Shown here one piece after another: positions 42,426 to 49,854 of a stretch of DNA of 64,000 bases. The stretch spans positions 70,085-134,084 of the forward strand of contig JAXGYV010000004.1 of assembly GCA_040772045.1 (NCBI GenBank), written 5' to 3'. Position 1 is the first letter of the stretch; each line of letters opens with the position of its first letter. The translations under genes and the position numbers were made by a program. The notes below the pieces were generated by a model that did no database searches, was not told the origin of the DNA, and worked only from the letters and a program-made list of their open reading frames with translations. The DNA is from JAXGYV01 sp040772045 (GTDB lineage: Bacteria > Actinomycetota > Thermoleophilia > UBA2241).

Positions 42426-42453
42426 GTTCGGGCGAGGGCGAGAAGGAGATGCC

Positions 42454-43092
42454 ATGACGAGGTTCCCATACAACGAGACCGTGCTCGAGCACTTCAAGCA
42501 TCCACACAATGTCGGTGAACTCGAGGATGCGGACGGTAAAGCTGTGGAGGGAAGTCCAGCCTGTGGCGACATGGTCTCGGTGACCATCAAGGTGAACGCC
42601 GAGAGTCGGGTGATCGAAGATATCAAGTTCCAGAGCTACGGGTGCGCGAGCAACATCGCCACCGGGTCGATCATCACCGACCTCGCCAAGGGTAGGACGA
42701 TCGATGAGGCGAAGAAGATCACCTGGAAACAGGCCTCGGATGAGCTTGGAGGCTTGCCGCCGGTGAAGGCCCATTGCTCCGTCCTGGCGGTTGAGGGCCT
42801 GCGGGCCGCGGTCAGAGACTACGAGGAGCGCCACGGCCTGGTGACGGAACGGGTGCCGACCACGGTGGACGTGCTCAAGAAGCGGCTGCGGCACGTGATG
42901 GATCCACTCCACGGCCTGGACATCGTGCGTACGGACCTTGTAAAGGACGTCACCTTCACGGATGGCGTGGTGCGCATCGTCGTCGATCTGGACGACAGCC
43001 ATCAGTTCGCGCAGGTCATTCGCACCGACATCAAGGAGAAGATCGAGCCGCTCTGGGACGTGGAGAGAGTTGAGGTCGAGTTCACCGGCTGA
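42454..43092 (+). CDS. IscU/NifU-N scaffold fused to DUF59 (MIP18-like) domain
   Basis: A 212-residue fusion. Residues 1-125 are an IscU-type Fe-S scaffold with the three cluster cysteines C37 (SPACGDMV), C64 (GCASNIATGS) and C108 (KAHCSVLA), and the Asp after the first Cys. Residues about 140-212 form a DUF59/MIP18 (SufT-like) domain: VLKKRLRHVMDPLHGLDIVRTDLV followed by VDLDDSHQFAQVIRTDIKEKIEPL. DUF59 proteins help Fe-S maturation. The usual DPELG-type motif reads DPLHG here. It ends the TusA-DsrE-IscS-like operon. Confidence 0.88.
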   Translation: MTRFPYNETVLEHFKHPHNVGELEDADGKAVEGSPACGDMVSVTIKVNAESRVIEDIKFQSYGCASNIATGSIITDLAKGRTIDEAKKITWKQASDELGGLPPVKAHCSVLAVEGLRAAVRDYEERHGLVTERVPTTVDVLKKRLRHVMDPLHGLDIVRTDLVKDVTFTDGVVRIVVDLDDSHQFAQVIRTDIKEKIEPLWDVERVEVEFTG

Positions 43093-43159
43093 GCGATCGG
43101 CTCTCTCGTCCCGTCGTCGGGTGGCGTCCGTACTTTGGACGCCGGGACGTGGAGGTGTT

Positions 43160-43188
43160 TTGCGACCGCGGGCGCGGAGTGCTACACT
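43160..43188 (+). promoter_or_regulatory. promoter of tRNA-Asp
   Basis: TTGCGA at 43160-43165, a 17-nt spacer and TACACT at 43183-43188, the latter preceded by TGC as an extended -10. It is the best complete promoter in the window and starts about 30 nt before the tRNA. Confidence 0.7.
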
Positions 43189-43226
43189 GCCATCCCGCCG
43201 CGCGGGGTATCGCCCCGCTTCTTTGC

Positions 43227-43303
43227 GGGGGCGTAGTTCAGCTGGTTAGAACGCCGGCCTGTCACGCCGGAGGTCGCGGGTTCGAGTCCCGTCGCTCCCG
43301 CCA
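43227..43303 (+). tRNA. tRNA-Asp (anticodon GUC)
   Basis: A 77-nt cloverleaf. Acceptor GGGGGCG pairs with CGCTCCC (one G-U pair), anticodon stem CCGGC/GCCGG encloses CTGTCAC (anticodon GTC), and the T arm is GCGGG-TTCGAGT-CCCGT. Discriminator G and CCA are encoded. It is followed by a decayed gene fragment. Confidence 0.97.
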
Positions 43304-43330
43304 CTGTTTCCCGCGGTCATTGGTGCACGC

Positions 43331-43480
43331 CTACCACGTGGCATGCCGACCGCCTCCACGTCGATGCCGCTCCTCACGAGGAACCAGGTGGAGAAGATCC
43401 ACCAGCGTGTCGGCTTGGTTCTGCAAGCGCTCGCTCTCACGCGGGCGGTAACCATGTACGTATACGCCTATCAGTGTCCC
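43331..43480 (-). pseudogene. N-terminal remnant of a SAM methyltransferase
   Basis: On the - strand an open frame without a normal start reads VYVHGYRPRESERLQNQADT followed by LVDLLH, a pattern I recognise as the N terminus of class I SAM-dependent methyltransferases (YxHGYxxREAxRLxDQAxTLxxLLH). The frame stops at 43331, just where the GSRVLEAGCG cofactor motif should follow. It is therefore a truncated relic next to tRNA-Asp. The rest of the gap, 43481-43622, shows nothing recognisable. Confidence 0.5.
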
Positions 43481-43622
43481 TCTCTGCCTACTAACGCCTG
43501 GTGTGTCGACCGTGAGATCCCTGGCTCTGACCTGGCCGCATCGCGTCTCGCGTGGCGCCGCGTGCGTTGGTTACAGGAGATCCACCAGCAGTGCCTGCGC
43601 GTAGCCTGGACTTGTCCGTGGG

Positions 43623-44615
43623 TCACTCTCCAGTGGTCGCCAGGGGATACCACGCGAGCACGTACAGAGCGGCCGCCAGGACGAGCAGCACGAGGCCGGC
43701 ACGAGACAACGTGGTGCGGCCGGTGCCAGCTTGGTCGGTCGTGTTCGGCCTCGGCCGTGTTCGCAGCGCGACGACCGCGGCGGCCAAGTCGACGCCGACG
43801 GCCACCGCCAGCACGCCGAACTTGCTGCCGTGGAAGACTGGGTCCCACGCCTGCCCCTGGACTGACCGCACTGCAGCATAGGTTTGCCAGGAGGCGATCG
43901 CGACCGCAAGGCAGGCCGCTAGCACCCACAGCCAGCCGGACTCTCGCCTCCACGCACAGAGGATGGCGCAGATCACGAGCAGGACGGCCGGTCCGAAGAA
44001 GACGGCGGCGCCCAGGACATAGTCCAAAACCCGTTGCAGCAGGGGATGGCTGAGGGCAAACGACTCGATGGCCTGCGGCACGCCCACGGATTCCATGGGC
44101 ACGGGTCTTAGGAGCAGCGTGAAGTCGGAGGCGCCCCAGTATTCATCGCGGTACCAGAAGAGGAACGCGAGGTAGGGGGCGCGCAGCGTACGTCTCTCCC
44201 CGTTCGGCTCGAGGCTGAAGTCGCCGTGCATCACGACGAGGTAGACGCGGTCGGGTGTGCCGCTGTGGAGCTGGTCCCGGCTCTTACCCAAGAGATCCGC
44301 CGCACTATCGGCCGAGGTTGCGACGTAGCGCGCCCAATCTACAGGTCCGTCGCAGTGCTCTCGGGCAGCCGACTCCACGTTATCCACGAGGTGCTCCGGC
44401 GCGTCGGCGGCGCGGGCTTGTGTGGGCGGGCCGAGTATGGCGAGGACCAACAGCGTTGCTGCCAGCGCGATGACGCGCTGTGCTGTACCGGCGAGGATGA
44501 GACGGACAAGACGAGTCGTCGCGCAGCGCACCGGACCATGGTTCCCCCTGCCATCGGCCCATGTGGGCAACGACTCAGCTATGCCCGTCGCGTATCTCGC
44601 TCGCTTGAGTTTCAT
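43623..44615 (-). CDS. hypothetical membrane protein with signal peptide
   Basis: A 330-residue protein I do not recognise. A hydrophobic segment ending in LAILGPPTQARAADA near residue 70 looks like a signal peptide with a long basic lead; a GTG around 44531 could be the true start. An extracytoplasmic domain (VDWARYVATSADSAADLLGK, VVMHGDFSLEPNGERRTLRAPYLAFLFWYRD) is followed by about four transmembrane helices (VLGAAVFFGPAVLLVICAIL, WLWVLAACLAVAIASW, FGVLAVAVGVDLAAAVVAL, AGLVLLVLAAALYVLAW). The layout resembles a small sensor or transporter-associated protein, without known motifs. Confidence 0.7.
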   Translation of the reverse strand: MKLKRARYATGIAESLPTWADGRGNHGPVRCATTRLVRLILAGTAQRVIALAATLLVLAILGPPTQARAADAPEHLVDNVESAAREHCDGPVDWARYVATSADSAADLLGKSRDQLHSGTPDRVYLVVMHGDFSLEPNGERRTLRAPYLAFLFWYRDEYWGASDFTLLLRPVPMESVGVPQAIESFALSHPLLQRVLDYVLGAAVFFGPAVLLVICAILCAWRRESGWLWVLAACLAVAIASWQTYAAVRSVQGQAWDPVFHGSKFGVLAVAVGVDLAAAVVALRTRPRPNTTDQAGTGRTTLSRAGLVLLVLAAALYVLAWYPLATTGE

Positions 44616-44663
44616 GTGCTTGGCGACCGGCCCGCGATTGCACAGGTCATCCTCGCGGTGGCG

Positions 44664-45098
44664 CTACACGCAGTTCCACAGGTACAGATGCCGCCCGGTC
44701 GCCGCTGCCGCGCGGGCAAGTCGTACGATGTCTTCGAGGACCTCCTGCGCGTCGGGCGTATCCCACGGGATCGCGTCCGTCTCCGTCCAGTCTTCGGCGG
44801 TACGTGCGAGCGCATCCGGATCGAGGCGAGCGAGCAGCGAGACGAATGCCGGAGGGAACCGGTAGATGAGCCGTTCCCCGTCGTCCGCATTGAGGAGGCA
44901 CTCGAACTCGTTCTCCTGCCACTCCTGCCACGCGTGCCACTCCTGGTGCCGCATAGCAGCCCACAGCGCGGACAGCTCGAGGGGGGTGATGTTCTTGTAC
45001 TGCGCGTGCTCTGGCTCAGGCCACGAATCGCTCTCGTCATAGTCCGCGGCGTCGTCGTCGGTTGAGATGTAAAAATCCGCCAGTAGTCCCATGGACAC
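44664..45098 (-). CDS. hypothetical acidic cytoplasmic protein
   Basis: A 144-residue acidic, Trp-rich protein with no membrane segment (MGLLADFYISTDDDAAD, YKNITPLELSALWAAM, EDWTETDAIPWDTPDAQEVL). The second ATG (codon 3) may be the start. I do not recognise a family. It lies 48 nt upstream of the membrane protein gene and on the same strand, so the two may be co-transcribed. Confidence 0.6.
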   Translation of the reverse strand: MSMGLLADFYISTDDDAADYDESDSWPEPEHAQYKNITPLELSALWAAMRHQEWHAWQEWQENEFECLLNADDGERLIYRFPPAFVSLLARLDPDALARTAEDWTETDAIPWDTPDAQEVLEDIVRLARAAAATGRHLYLWNCV

Positions 45099-45235
45099 CC
45101 CCCCTGATGTTGGTACGTAACTGGTGCGGCTGTGGTCTGGCCCAGTCTACTGCAGACCTCGGACACGCGACACAGGAGCCGCCCCGACGCGTCCGCTCGG
45201 CCTGCTTGCGCGACCACGTGTTCGCGCTCGGTACC

Positions 45236-45577
45236 TCACACCATGCCGTCCAGCAGCGCGGTGGCGAACCACGCGAGGAGGTTGGCGACCAAGACCACGA
45301 GCACGGCATCGGGCCAGAAGTAGGCACTCGTCCATTTGTGGATGAGCACGAGCGTAACGAGGACCACAACAGCCCACGTGAGAATGTCGACGACGCCTGC
45401 GCCCACGGCTCCTAGACGGAAGCTAAGCTGGGAGAGCAGAAGTTGCACGGCGTTAGCGGCCATGGCGACCACGAGCATGGCGATGAACGAGCCATCGACG
45501 CGGGTGAGCTTCATGCCTCCCCACAGACAGCCGGCCATGAGCAAAGTGGCGAGGATGAATGCGATGGCCGTCGGCAT
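45236..45577 (-). CDS. small hypothetical membrane protein, four helices
   Basis: A 113-residue protein that is almost wholly hydrophobic, with four predicted transmembrane helices (AIAFILATLLMAGCLWGGM, SFIAMLVVAMAANAVQLLL, VVDILTWAVVVLVTLVLIH, AVLVVLVANLLAWFATALL). No motif identifies a function. It lies between rpiB and the acidic protein, all on the - strand. Confidence 0.65.
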   Translation of the reverse strand: MPTAIAFILATLLMAGCLWGGMKLTRVDGSFIAMLVVAMAANAVQLLLSQLSFRLGAVGAGVVDILTWAVVVLVTLVLIHKWTSAYFWPDAVLVVLVANLLAWFATALLDGMV

Positions 45578-45663
45578 GGTTCCCGACCCCTCGTGCCCCT
45601 ACCGTCTGCGTGTTGAGCCGCGCGCGCGGCGATCGCGACCGATAGCCACAGCACCCTCGTACA

Positions 45664-46128
45664 TCACGGCGAACGTCGTGTCGAGTGGCATCTCGGCTTC
45701 CCCTCGTCGAGTGCCTGAATGCGGCGCGCGTGTCGCCCCGCTTCAAAGGGTGTGCTGAGCCAGAGGTCGACGATGCGCAGGGCGAGGTCTGCGTCGATCA
45801 TGCGCTCACCCAAGGCGATCATGTTGGCGTCGTTGTGCAGACGCGCCAGACGAGCCGACTCCTCGCTCCAGCACAGGGCACAACGCACGCCGCGGTGGCG
45901 GTTAGCGGCCATCGCCTCGCCGTTGCCCGAACCGCCCAGGACGACGCCGCGCTCGCACTCGCCGCGGGCCACCGCGATCGCGGCGGGGTGGATGAAGTCG
46001 GGATAGTCAACTGGCTCTGTTGAGAAGGTGCCGAAGTCGACGACTTCGTGTCCAGCGGCGGTGAGGTGCGCCGCGATGAGCGTCTTGTAGGCGTAACCGG
46101 CGTGATCTGAAGCGAGCGCTATGCGCAC
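45664..46128 (-). CDS. rpiB: ribose-5-phosphate isomerase B
   Basis: A 154-residue RpiB/LacAB-family isomerase interconverting ribose 5-phosphate and ribulose 5-phosphate. Motifs are MRIALASDHAGY, VDYPDF, VLGGSGNGEAMAANRHRGV and ARLHNDANMIALG. The active-site base is the Glu of GSGNGEA, as in mycobacterial RpiB, rather than the Cys found in E. coli RpiB (CGTGIG). This is a useful actinobacterial marker. The gap of 268 nt upstream contains only a hairpin at 46301-46319. Confidence 0.93.
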   Translation of the reverse strand: MRIALASDHAGYAYKTLIAAHLTAAGHEVVDFGTFSTEPVDYPDFIHPAAIAVARGECERGVVLGGSGNGEAMAANRHRGVRCALCWSEESARLARLHNDANMIALGERMIDADLALRIVDLWLSTPFEAGRHARRIQALDEGKPRCHSTRRSP

Positions 46129-46300
46129 GATGGACTCCCCTCGTCTCCTGCCGCTCCACTTTATCTATGCGCCGCTGAGTGACGCAGTCGGTCGACGTAT
46201 TCCGACACCGCTGCGTCTCTGTCGAGCACTGCCCGGAGAAGTGGCCGCCTACGGCGCCCAAGGCCGCTCGCACTCTACTCCCCTGCGTGGAGTCGGGGAA

Positions 46301-46319
46301 GGGTGATCCCCCATCACCC
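46301..46319 (-). terminator. hairpin downstream of the MFS gene
   Basis: GGGTGAT, loop CCCCC, ATCACCC: a perfect 7-bp stem about 80 nt beyond the MFS stop codon on the - strand. It probably ends the MFS transcript before rpiB. There is no strong T-run. Nothing else is seen in 46129-46396. Confidence 0.45.
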
Positions 46320-46396
46320 GATCGCGAAGGGGAAGATGCGCGGCCCGTCGAGAACGGCGGCGCTGGCCTGTGCGAGGATACCGGGACGCTTCGGTA

Positions 46397-47626
46397 TCAG
46401 TCCGCGAGTCCGCCGGAGGTGCCTAGGCGCCGCTGGGCGGCGAGCAGCACGAGGGCGGCGAGCGCGGCGCAGGCGCCGCCGTAAACGAAGGTCGCCCAAG
46501 GGCCCACCGCAGACCACAAAGCGCCGCCCAGACTGTTGGCCGCGAGGCTGGCCAGACCGCTGGCGGTGTAGTACAGGCCGAGGCCCGAGCCGTGTTCCGC
46601 CGCCGGGATCGCGCGGCTGATGAGTGCCTTGCTAGTTCCCTCGGTAGCGGCGATGGCGATGCCGTACGAGGCGAAGAGGGCGAGGAGCGGCAGCCAGGAG
46701 TCCGCGGCGGCGAAGCCTGTGTAGACGATCGCGAACACGAGGTACCCGGCGAACACGAGCGGCAGTTGCCCGAGGCGATCAGAGAGGCTGCCGGCCGGCA
46801 GTGAGAAGGCCGAGTACGCCACGTTGTAGAGCACGTAGAGAAGGAGCACGCCGGCTGCGCCGATGCCCAGGTGTTGCGCTTTGAGCAGAAGGAACATGTC
46901 GCTGGAGTTTCCCACGCCGAAGACGAGCGCGCTCACTAGCAGCCAGCGGAAGGCGGGCGATCGCGGTAGCCTGGGCCGCGGGACTCCGCGGGCCGGCTGC
47001 GCGCGGCGTTCCCGTACGGACCACAGGAGGACGCCGACGCTGATGACGCCGGGCACTACAGCGGTGGCGAAGATCCAGCGCAGAGGGATCTGCAGTTTGA
47101 TCAGCAGCAGGGCGATCAGCGGGCCGGCCACAGCGCCTAAGGTGTCCAGAGCGCGGTGCAGGCCGAAGGCCAGGCCGCGCTCCTCTGGACGGGTGCTGGC
47201 GGCGATGAGAGCGTCGCGTGGGGCACTCCGCATCCCCTTGCCGAGGCGGTCGACGAACCGTCCGAAGAGCGCGAGGGGCCAGGTGAAAGCCAGGGCGAGA
47301 AGCACCTTGCCGATGCTGGCTAACCCGTAGCCGCCCGCCGCGAATACACGGCGGCGGCCGGTGAAGTCGGACCATTGACCAAAGGGGTACTTCGTGATGC
47401 TGGCCGTGGCCTCGGCGATCCCTTCGATCACGCCGAGAGCCGCGGCTGGGGCACCGAGTACGGTGGTGACGAAGAGCGGGAACAGCGGGTAGACGATCTC
47501 CGAGCTGAAGTCGGCGAAGAAGCTGACGAGTCCGAGCGAACGGACATTGGGGTCAAGGTGCCGTACCCGCGCCAGAGTGCTCGGCGGAGTCGCGTTTCGT
47601 TGGCCGGTCCCGGTGCTCACGCTCAC
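46397..47626 (-). CDS. MFS transporter
   Basis: A 409-residue major facilitator protein with about twelve transmembrane helices. The loop 2-3 signature GQWSDFTGRRRVFAAG and its counterpart in the second half, GSLSDRLGQLPLVFAGY, are clear, as is DRLGKGMRSAPRDALIA after helix 4. Substrate unknown; the DRLGKGxRxxPRDALI pattern occurs in a subgroup of putative efflux carriers. A perfect Crp-like palindrome lies about 14 nt upstream of the start, suggesting transcriptional control. Confidence 0.88.
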   Translation of the reverse strand: MSVSTGTGQRNATPPSTLARVRHLDPNVRSLGLVSFFADFSSEIVYPLFPLFVTTVLGAPAAALGVIEGIAEATASITKYPFGQWSDFTGRRRVFAAGGYGLASIGKVLLALAFTWPLALFGRFVDRLGKGMRSAPRDALIAASTRPEERGLAFGLHRALDTLGAVAGPLIALLLIKLQIPLRWIFATAVVPGVISVGVLLWSVRERRAQPARGVPRPRLPRSPAFRWLLVSALVFGVGNSSDMFLLLKAQHLGIGAAGVLLLYVLYNVAYSAFSLPAGSLSDRLGQLPLVFAGYLVFAIVYTGFAAADSWLPLLALFASYGIAIAATEGTSKALISRAIPAAEHGSGLGLYYTASGLASLAANSLGGALWSAVGPWATFVYGGACAALAALVLLAAQRRLGTSGGLAD

Positions 47627-47639
47627 GGCGTCATGCTAC

Positions 47640-47655
47640 TGTGAGCGTTCTCACA
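47640..47655. promoter_or_regulatory. Crp/Fnr-like palindrome upstream of the MFS gene
   Basis: TGTGAGCGTTCTCACA is a perfect 16-nt palindrome and matches the Crp consensus TGTGA-N6-TCACA exactly. It lies 14 nt before the MFS start codon, so binding there would block transcription or translation start. The cognate regulator is not in the window. Confidence 0.5.
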
Positions 47656-47726
47656 CGCGAAACGGCGTCTGGCCAGGGTACCGCCGGGAGGGTGTGGGCC
47701 GCTCGCATGGGTGCGGCCGCGACCGT

Positions 47727-48377
47727 TCAGCGCAGGGTTTCGAGCAACGCGTCGGCGAAGGCGGCCGCTGCGTCGGGGCCTTGGCCGGTAACGACGCGCC
47801 CATCCACGACTACCGGCTCGTCTTGCACGCGGGCATCGGCGCGCTTGAGTTCGTCTTGCTCCTCCTCCCACACCGTTGCCTCTACGCCCTCGAGCACGCC
47901 CGCCCGCGCGAGGATCACGGGGGCGAGGCAGATGGCCGCCACTACTTTGCCGCCGGCGGCGGCGTCGCGAGCCAGCGCCTGGAGGCTGGCGTCGGCGAAG
48001 TGCTCACGGATGCCGGGGCCGCCGATGAACACGACGGCGGCGTACTCGGCGACGGACGCGTCGGCCGCTCGAACATCGGCGCGCACGGCGACGTTGCCAC
48101 TGCGCGCGTCGTCGCCCGAGGGAGTGGCCACGATCACTCGGAAGCCACCGTTGAGGAGGGCGGCCCGCACTTCGCTGTATTCGAGTTGCTGGAACTCGTG
48201 GTCGGCAAGCACCACGAGCACCGCCGCTGCGTCGGCCGATGGACTCGCGGTGATCTCGGGGGAGGTACGCGAGCTTCCACACGCGGCAAGTACGAGAGGG
48301 GCCAGCAGCAGGAGGACGAACGCAGCTACGACGCACTTCCCTGGCAGGGTCTTCCACGACGTGTGCCCAGCGTGCAT
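47727..48377 (-). CDS. DJ-1/PfpI-family lipoprotein
   Basis: A 216-residue protein with a lipoprotein signal (VVAAFVLLLLAPLVLAAC), then a Ser/Pro linker and a DJ-1/PfpI domain: VLVVLADHEFQQLEYSEVRAAL, AAVVFIGGPGIREHF, and VVAAICLAPVILARAGVLEG with the nucleophile-elbow Cys, then VTGQGPDAAAAFADALLE. DJ-1 proteins are usually cytosolic; a lipid-anchored extracellular form is less common. I chose ATG 48377; upstream codons in frame give basic, non-signal sequence. Function within the family (glyoxalase, amidase or stress) is undetermined. Confidence 0.82.
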   Translation of the reverse strand: MHAGHTSWKTLPGKCVVAAFVLLLLAPLVLAACGSSRTSPEITASPSADAAAVLVVLADHEFQQLEYSEVRAALLNGGFRVIVATPSGDDARSGNVAVRADVRAADASVAEYAAVVFIGGPGIREHFADASLQALARDAAAGGKVVAAICLAPVILARAGVLEGVEATVWEEEQDELKRADARVQDEPVVVDGRVVTGQGPDAAAAFADALLETLR

Positions 48378-48840
48378 CGCTCTTCGCTCCTCGCGAGGTG
48401 CTTCTCGGCGCCCTCTCTTGATCGTCTTCGCATCCCTTATAGCAGTGGGATGCCGTAGGCTCAAGAGGCGCCGGAGATGCGCGTCCGTCGGTTGCCCCCT
48501 GGTGCTCTCCGCCTGCGCATGCCGGGTGAGCGCGGGGCACGTGACCACGGGAGGAATCGGCGCCACGTACGCGGACATTCCCGCGGCCGCGGGCCTGCCA
48601 GAGGGCGTGGGCGCGCTGTAAGCTGTGCGCGTGTCTTGGGGGAGGCATCACCCGGCACCGGTGCCGGAACGGAGAAGCCTGCAGTCCAACGGAAGGGATG
48701 GCGGAGCTGGTGCGGAGACAGCGGACACAGCCGGTCTTGAGCGGTCCACTCGCGCGAGCGACAGGGCCTCGTACACTCATGACGGGCGGAGCGACCGCGG
48801 CGGCGGGCGCCGACCGCCCTGTCGCTGAGGGCCGCACGCC
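48378..48840. other. 463-nt gap without a convincing gene
   Basis: No reading frame here has believable composition or motifs. The only notable element is a 16-nt perfect palindrome, CCGGCACCGGTGCCGG, at 48652-48667, which could be an operator or part of a leader for the EamA gene. A TACACT at 48771-48776 is a possible -10. Confidence 0.4.
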
Positions 48841-49854
48841 ATGAGCAAAGCCAAGCTGAGCACGACGCCACGATCCGGGGTGGTCGGATCGTACAGTCGG
48901 CGCCGGCTGTTACTGGCGGACTCCTCCCTGTTCGCGGTCGCCGTCATGTGGGGCTTCAACTTCGTCGTCATCAAAGACGCGCTTGGATTTCTCGACCCGA
49001 TGCTCTACACGATGTTGCGCTACGCAGTGGGTTTCGCGCTGCTGGCGGGCCTCATGCCGCGGAGTCTCTTGGGAGCCTCACGGCACGACTGGATGTACGG
49101 CGGTGTGCTCGGTGTGATCTATCTGGCCGCCCTCGTCGTACAAACGTACGCGCTGCAGTGGACTACGCCAGGCAAGTCGGGGTTCATCACCGGCCTCAAC
49201 GTCGCCATGGTGCCGTTCCTCTTCTGGATCATCGCGCGGCGCTCGCCGGGCATGTTCCAGATCCTGGGTGCCATCGTGGCCACCGGAGGGCTCGGCGTGC
49301 TCTCTCTGCGCGGCAACCTCACGCTGAGCCTCGGCGACGGGCTCACGTTGATCGGCGCGTTGTGCTATGCCCTGCACATCACCGCCACTGGCTTCTTCGC
49401 GCCGAAGGTGCGACCGGCGACGCTGGCGGTGACACAGATCGCCGTGTCCTTCGCGCTCTGTCTCGTGATAACGCCGTTTGTGACCGATGTGCGGGTAGAC
49501 TTGCCCGCGCGCGGATGGGCGGCGGTCGTGTGGACCGCGTTCAGCGGCACTGTGCTCGCCTTTGTGATCCAGTCATGGGCGCAGCGGCACACGAGCTCGA
49601 CGCACGCCGCCGTGTTGCTGTGTCTCGAAAGCGTGTTCAGCGCCACATTCGGCGTGCTCTTCGGCATGGACAGTATTACCTGGCGTCTCGTGACGGGTGC
49701 CGGCCTCATCCTCTCGGGTATCCTGGTCATCGAAGCGCTTCCGGCGAGGATGGATGGTCGTGCACGGATGGCTGCGAGCAAGGCCCGCGCGCTGCCGCCG
49801 GAGCGGGCCGAAGGAGGCGACGATGTCGACCACGCTGGTCGTTTACGAGAGTAA
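48841..49854 (+). CDS. EamA/DMT-family transporter
   Basis: A 337-residue ten-helix transporter with two EamA repeats (FAVAVMWGFNFVVIKDALGFLDP; LQWTTPGKSGFITGLNVAMVPF; second repeat with SSTHAAVLLCLESVFSATFGVLFGMDSI). This pattern fits the exporter group of EamA proteins. Its charged C-terminal tail (about 40 residues) overlaps the start of the flavodoxin fusion gene by 32 nt, so the two are co-transcribed. Confidence 0.88.
   Translation: MSKAKLSTTPRSGVVGSYSRRRLLLADSSLFAVAVMWGFNFVVIKDALGFLDPMLYTMLRYAVGFALLAGLMPRSLLGASRHDWMYGGVLGVIYLAALVVQTYALQWTTPGKSGFITGLNVAMVPFLFWIIARRSPGMFQILGAIVATGGLGVLSLRGNLTLSLGDGLTLIGALCYALHITATGFFAPKVRPATLAVTQIAVSFALCLVITPFVTDVRVDLPARGWAAVVWTAFSGTVLAFVIQSWAQRHTSSTHAAVLLCLESVFSATFGVLFGMDSITWRLVTGAGLILSGILVIEALPARMDGRARMAASKARALPPERAEGGDDVDHAGRLRE

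Noticed and set aside
43246..43455. 69-codon - strand frame covering tRNA-Asp
   Set aside because: The C-terminal part is the well-known antisense translation of a tRNA; a different frame in the same stretch carries the methyltransferase remnant.
48477..48828. Short + strand frames in the 48.4-48.8 kb gap
   Set aside because: Composition is Arg/Gly-rich, there is no ribosome site and no motif; they look like chance frames.
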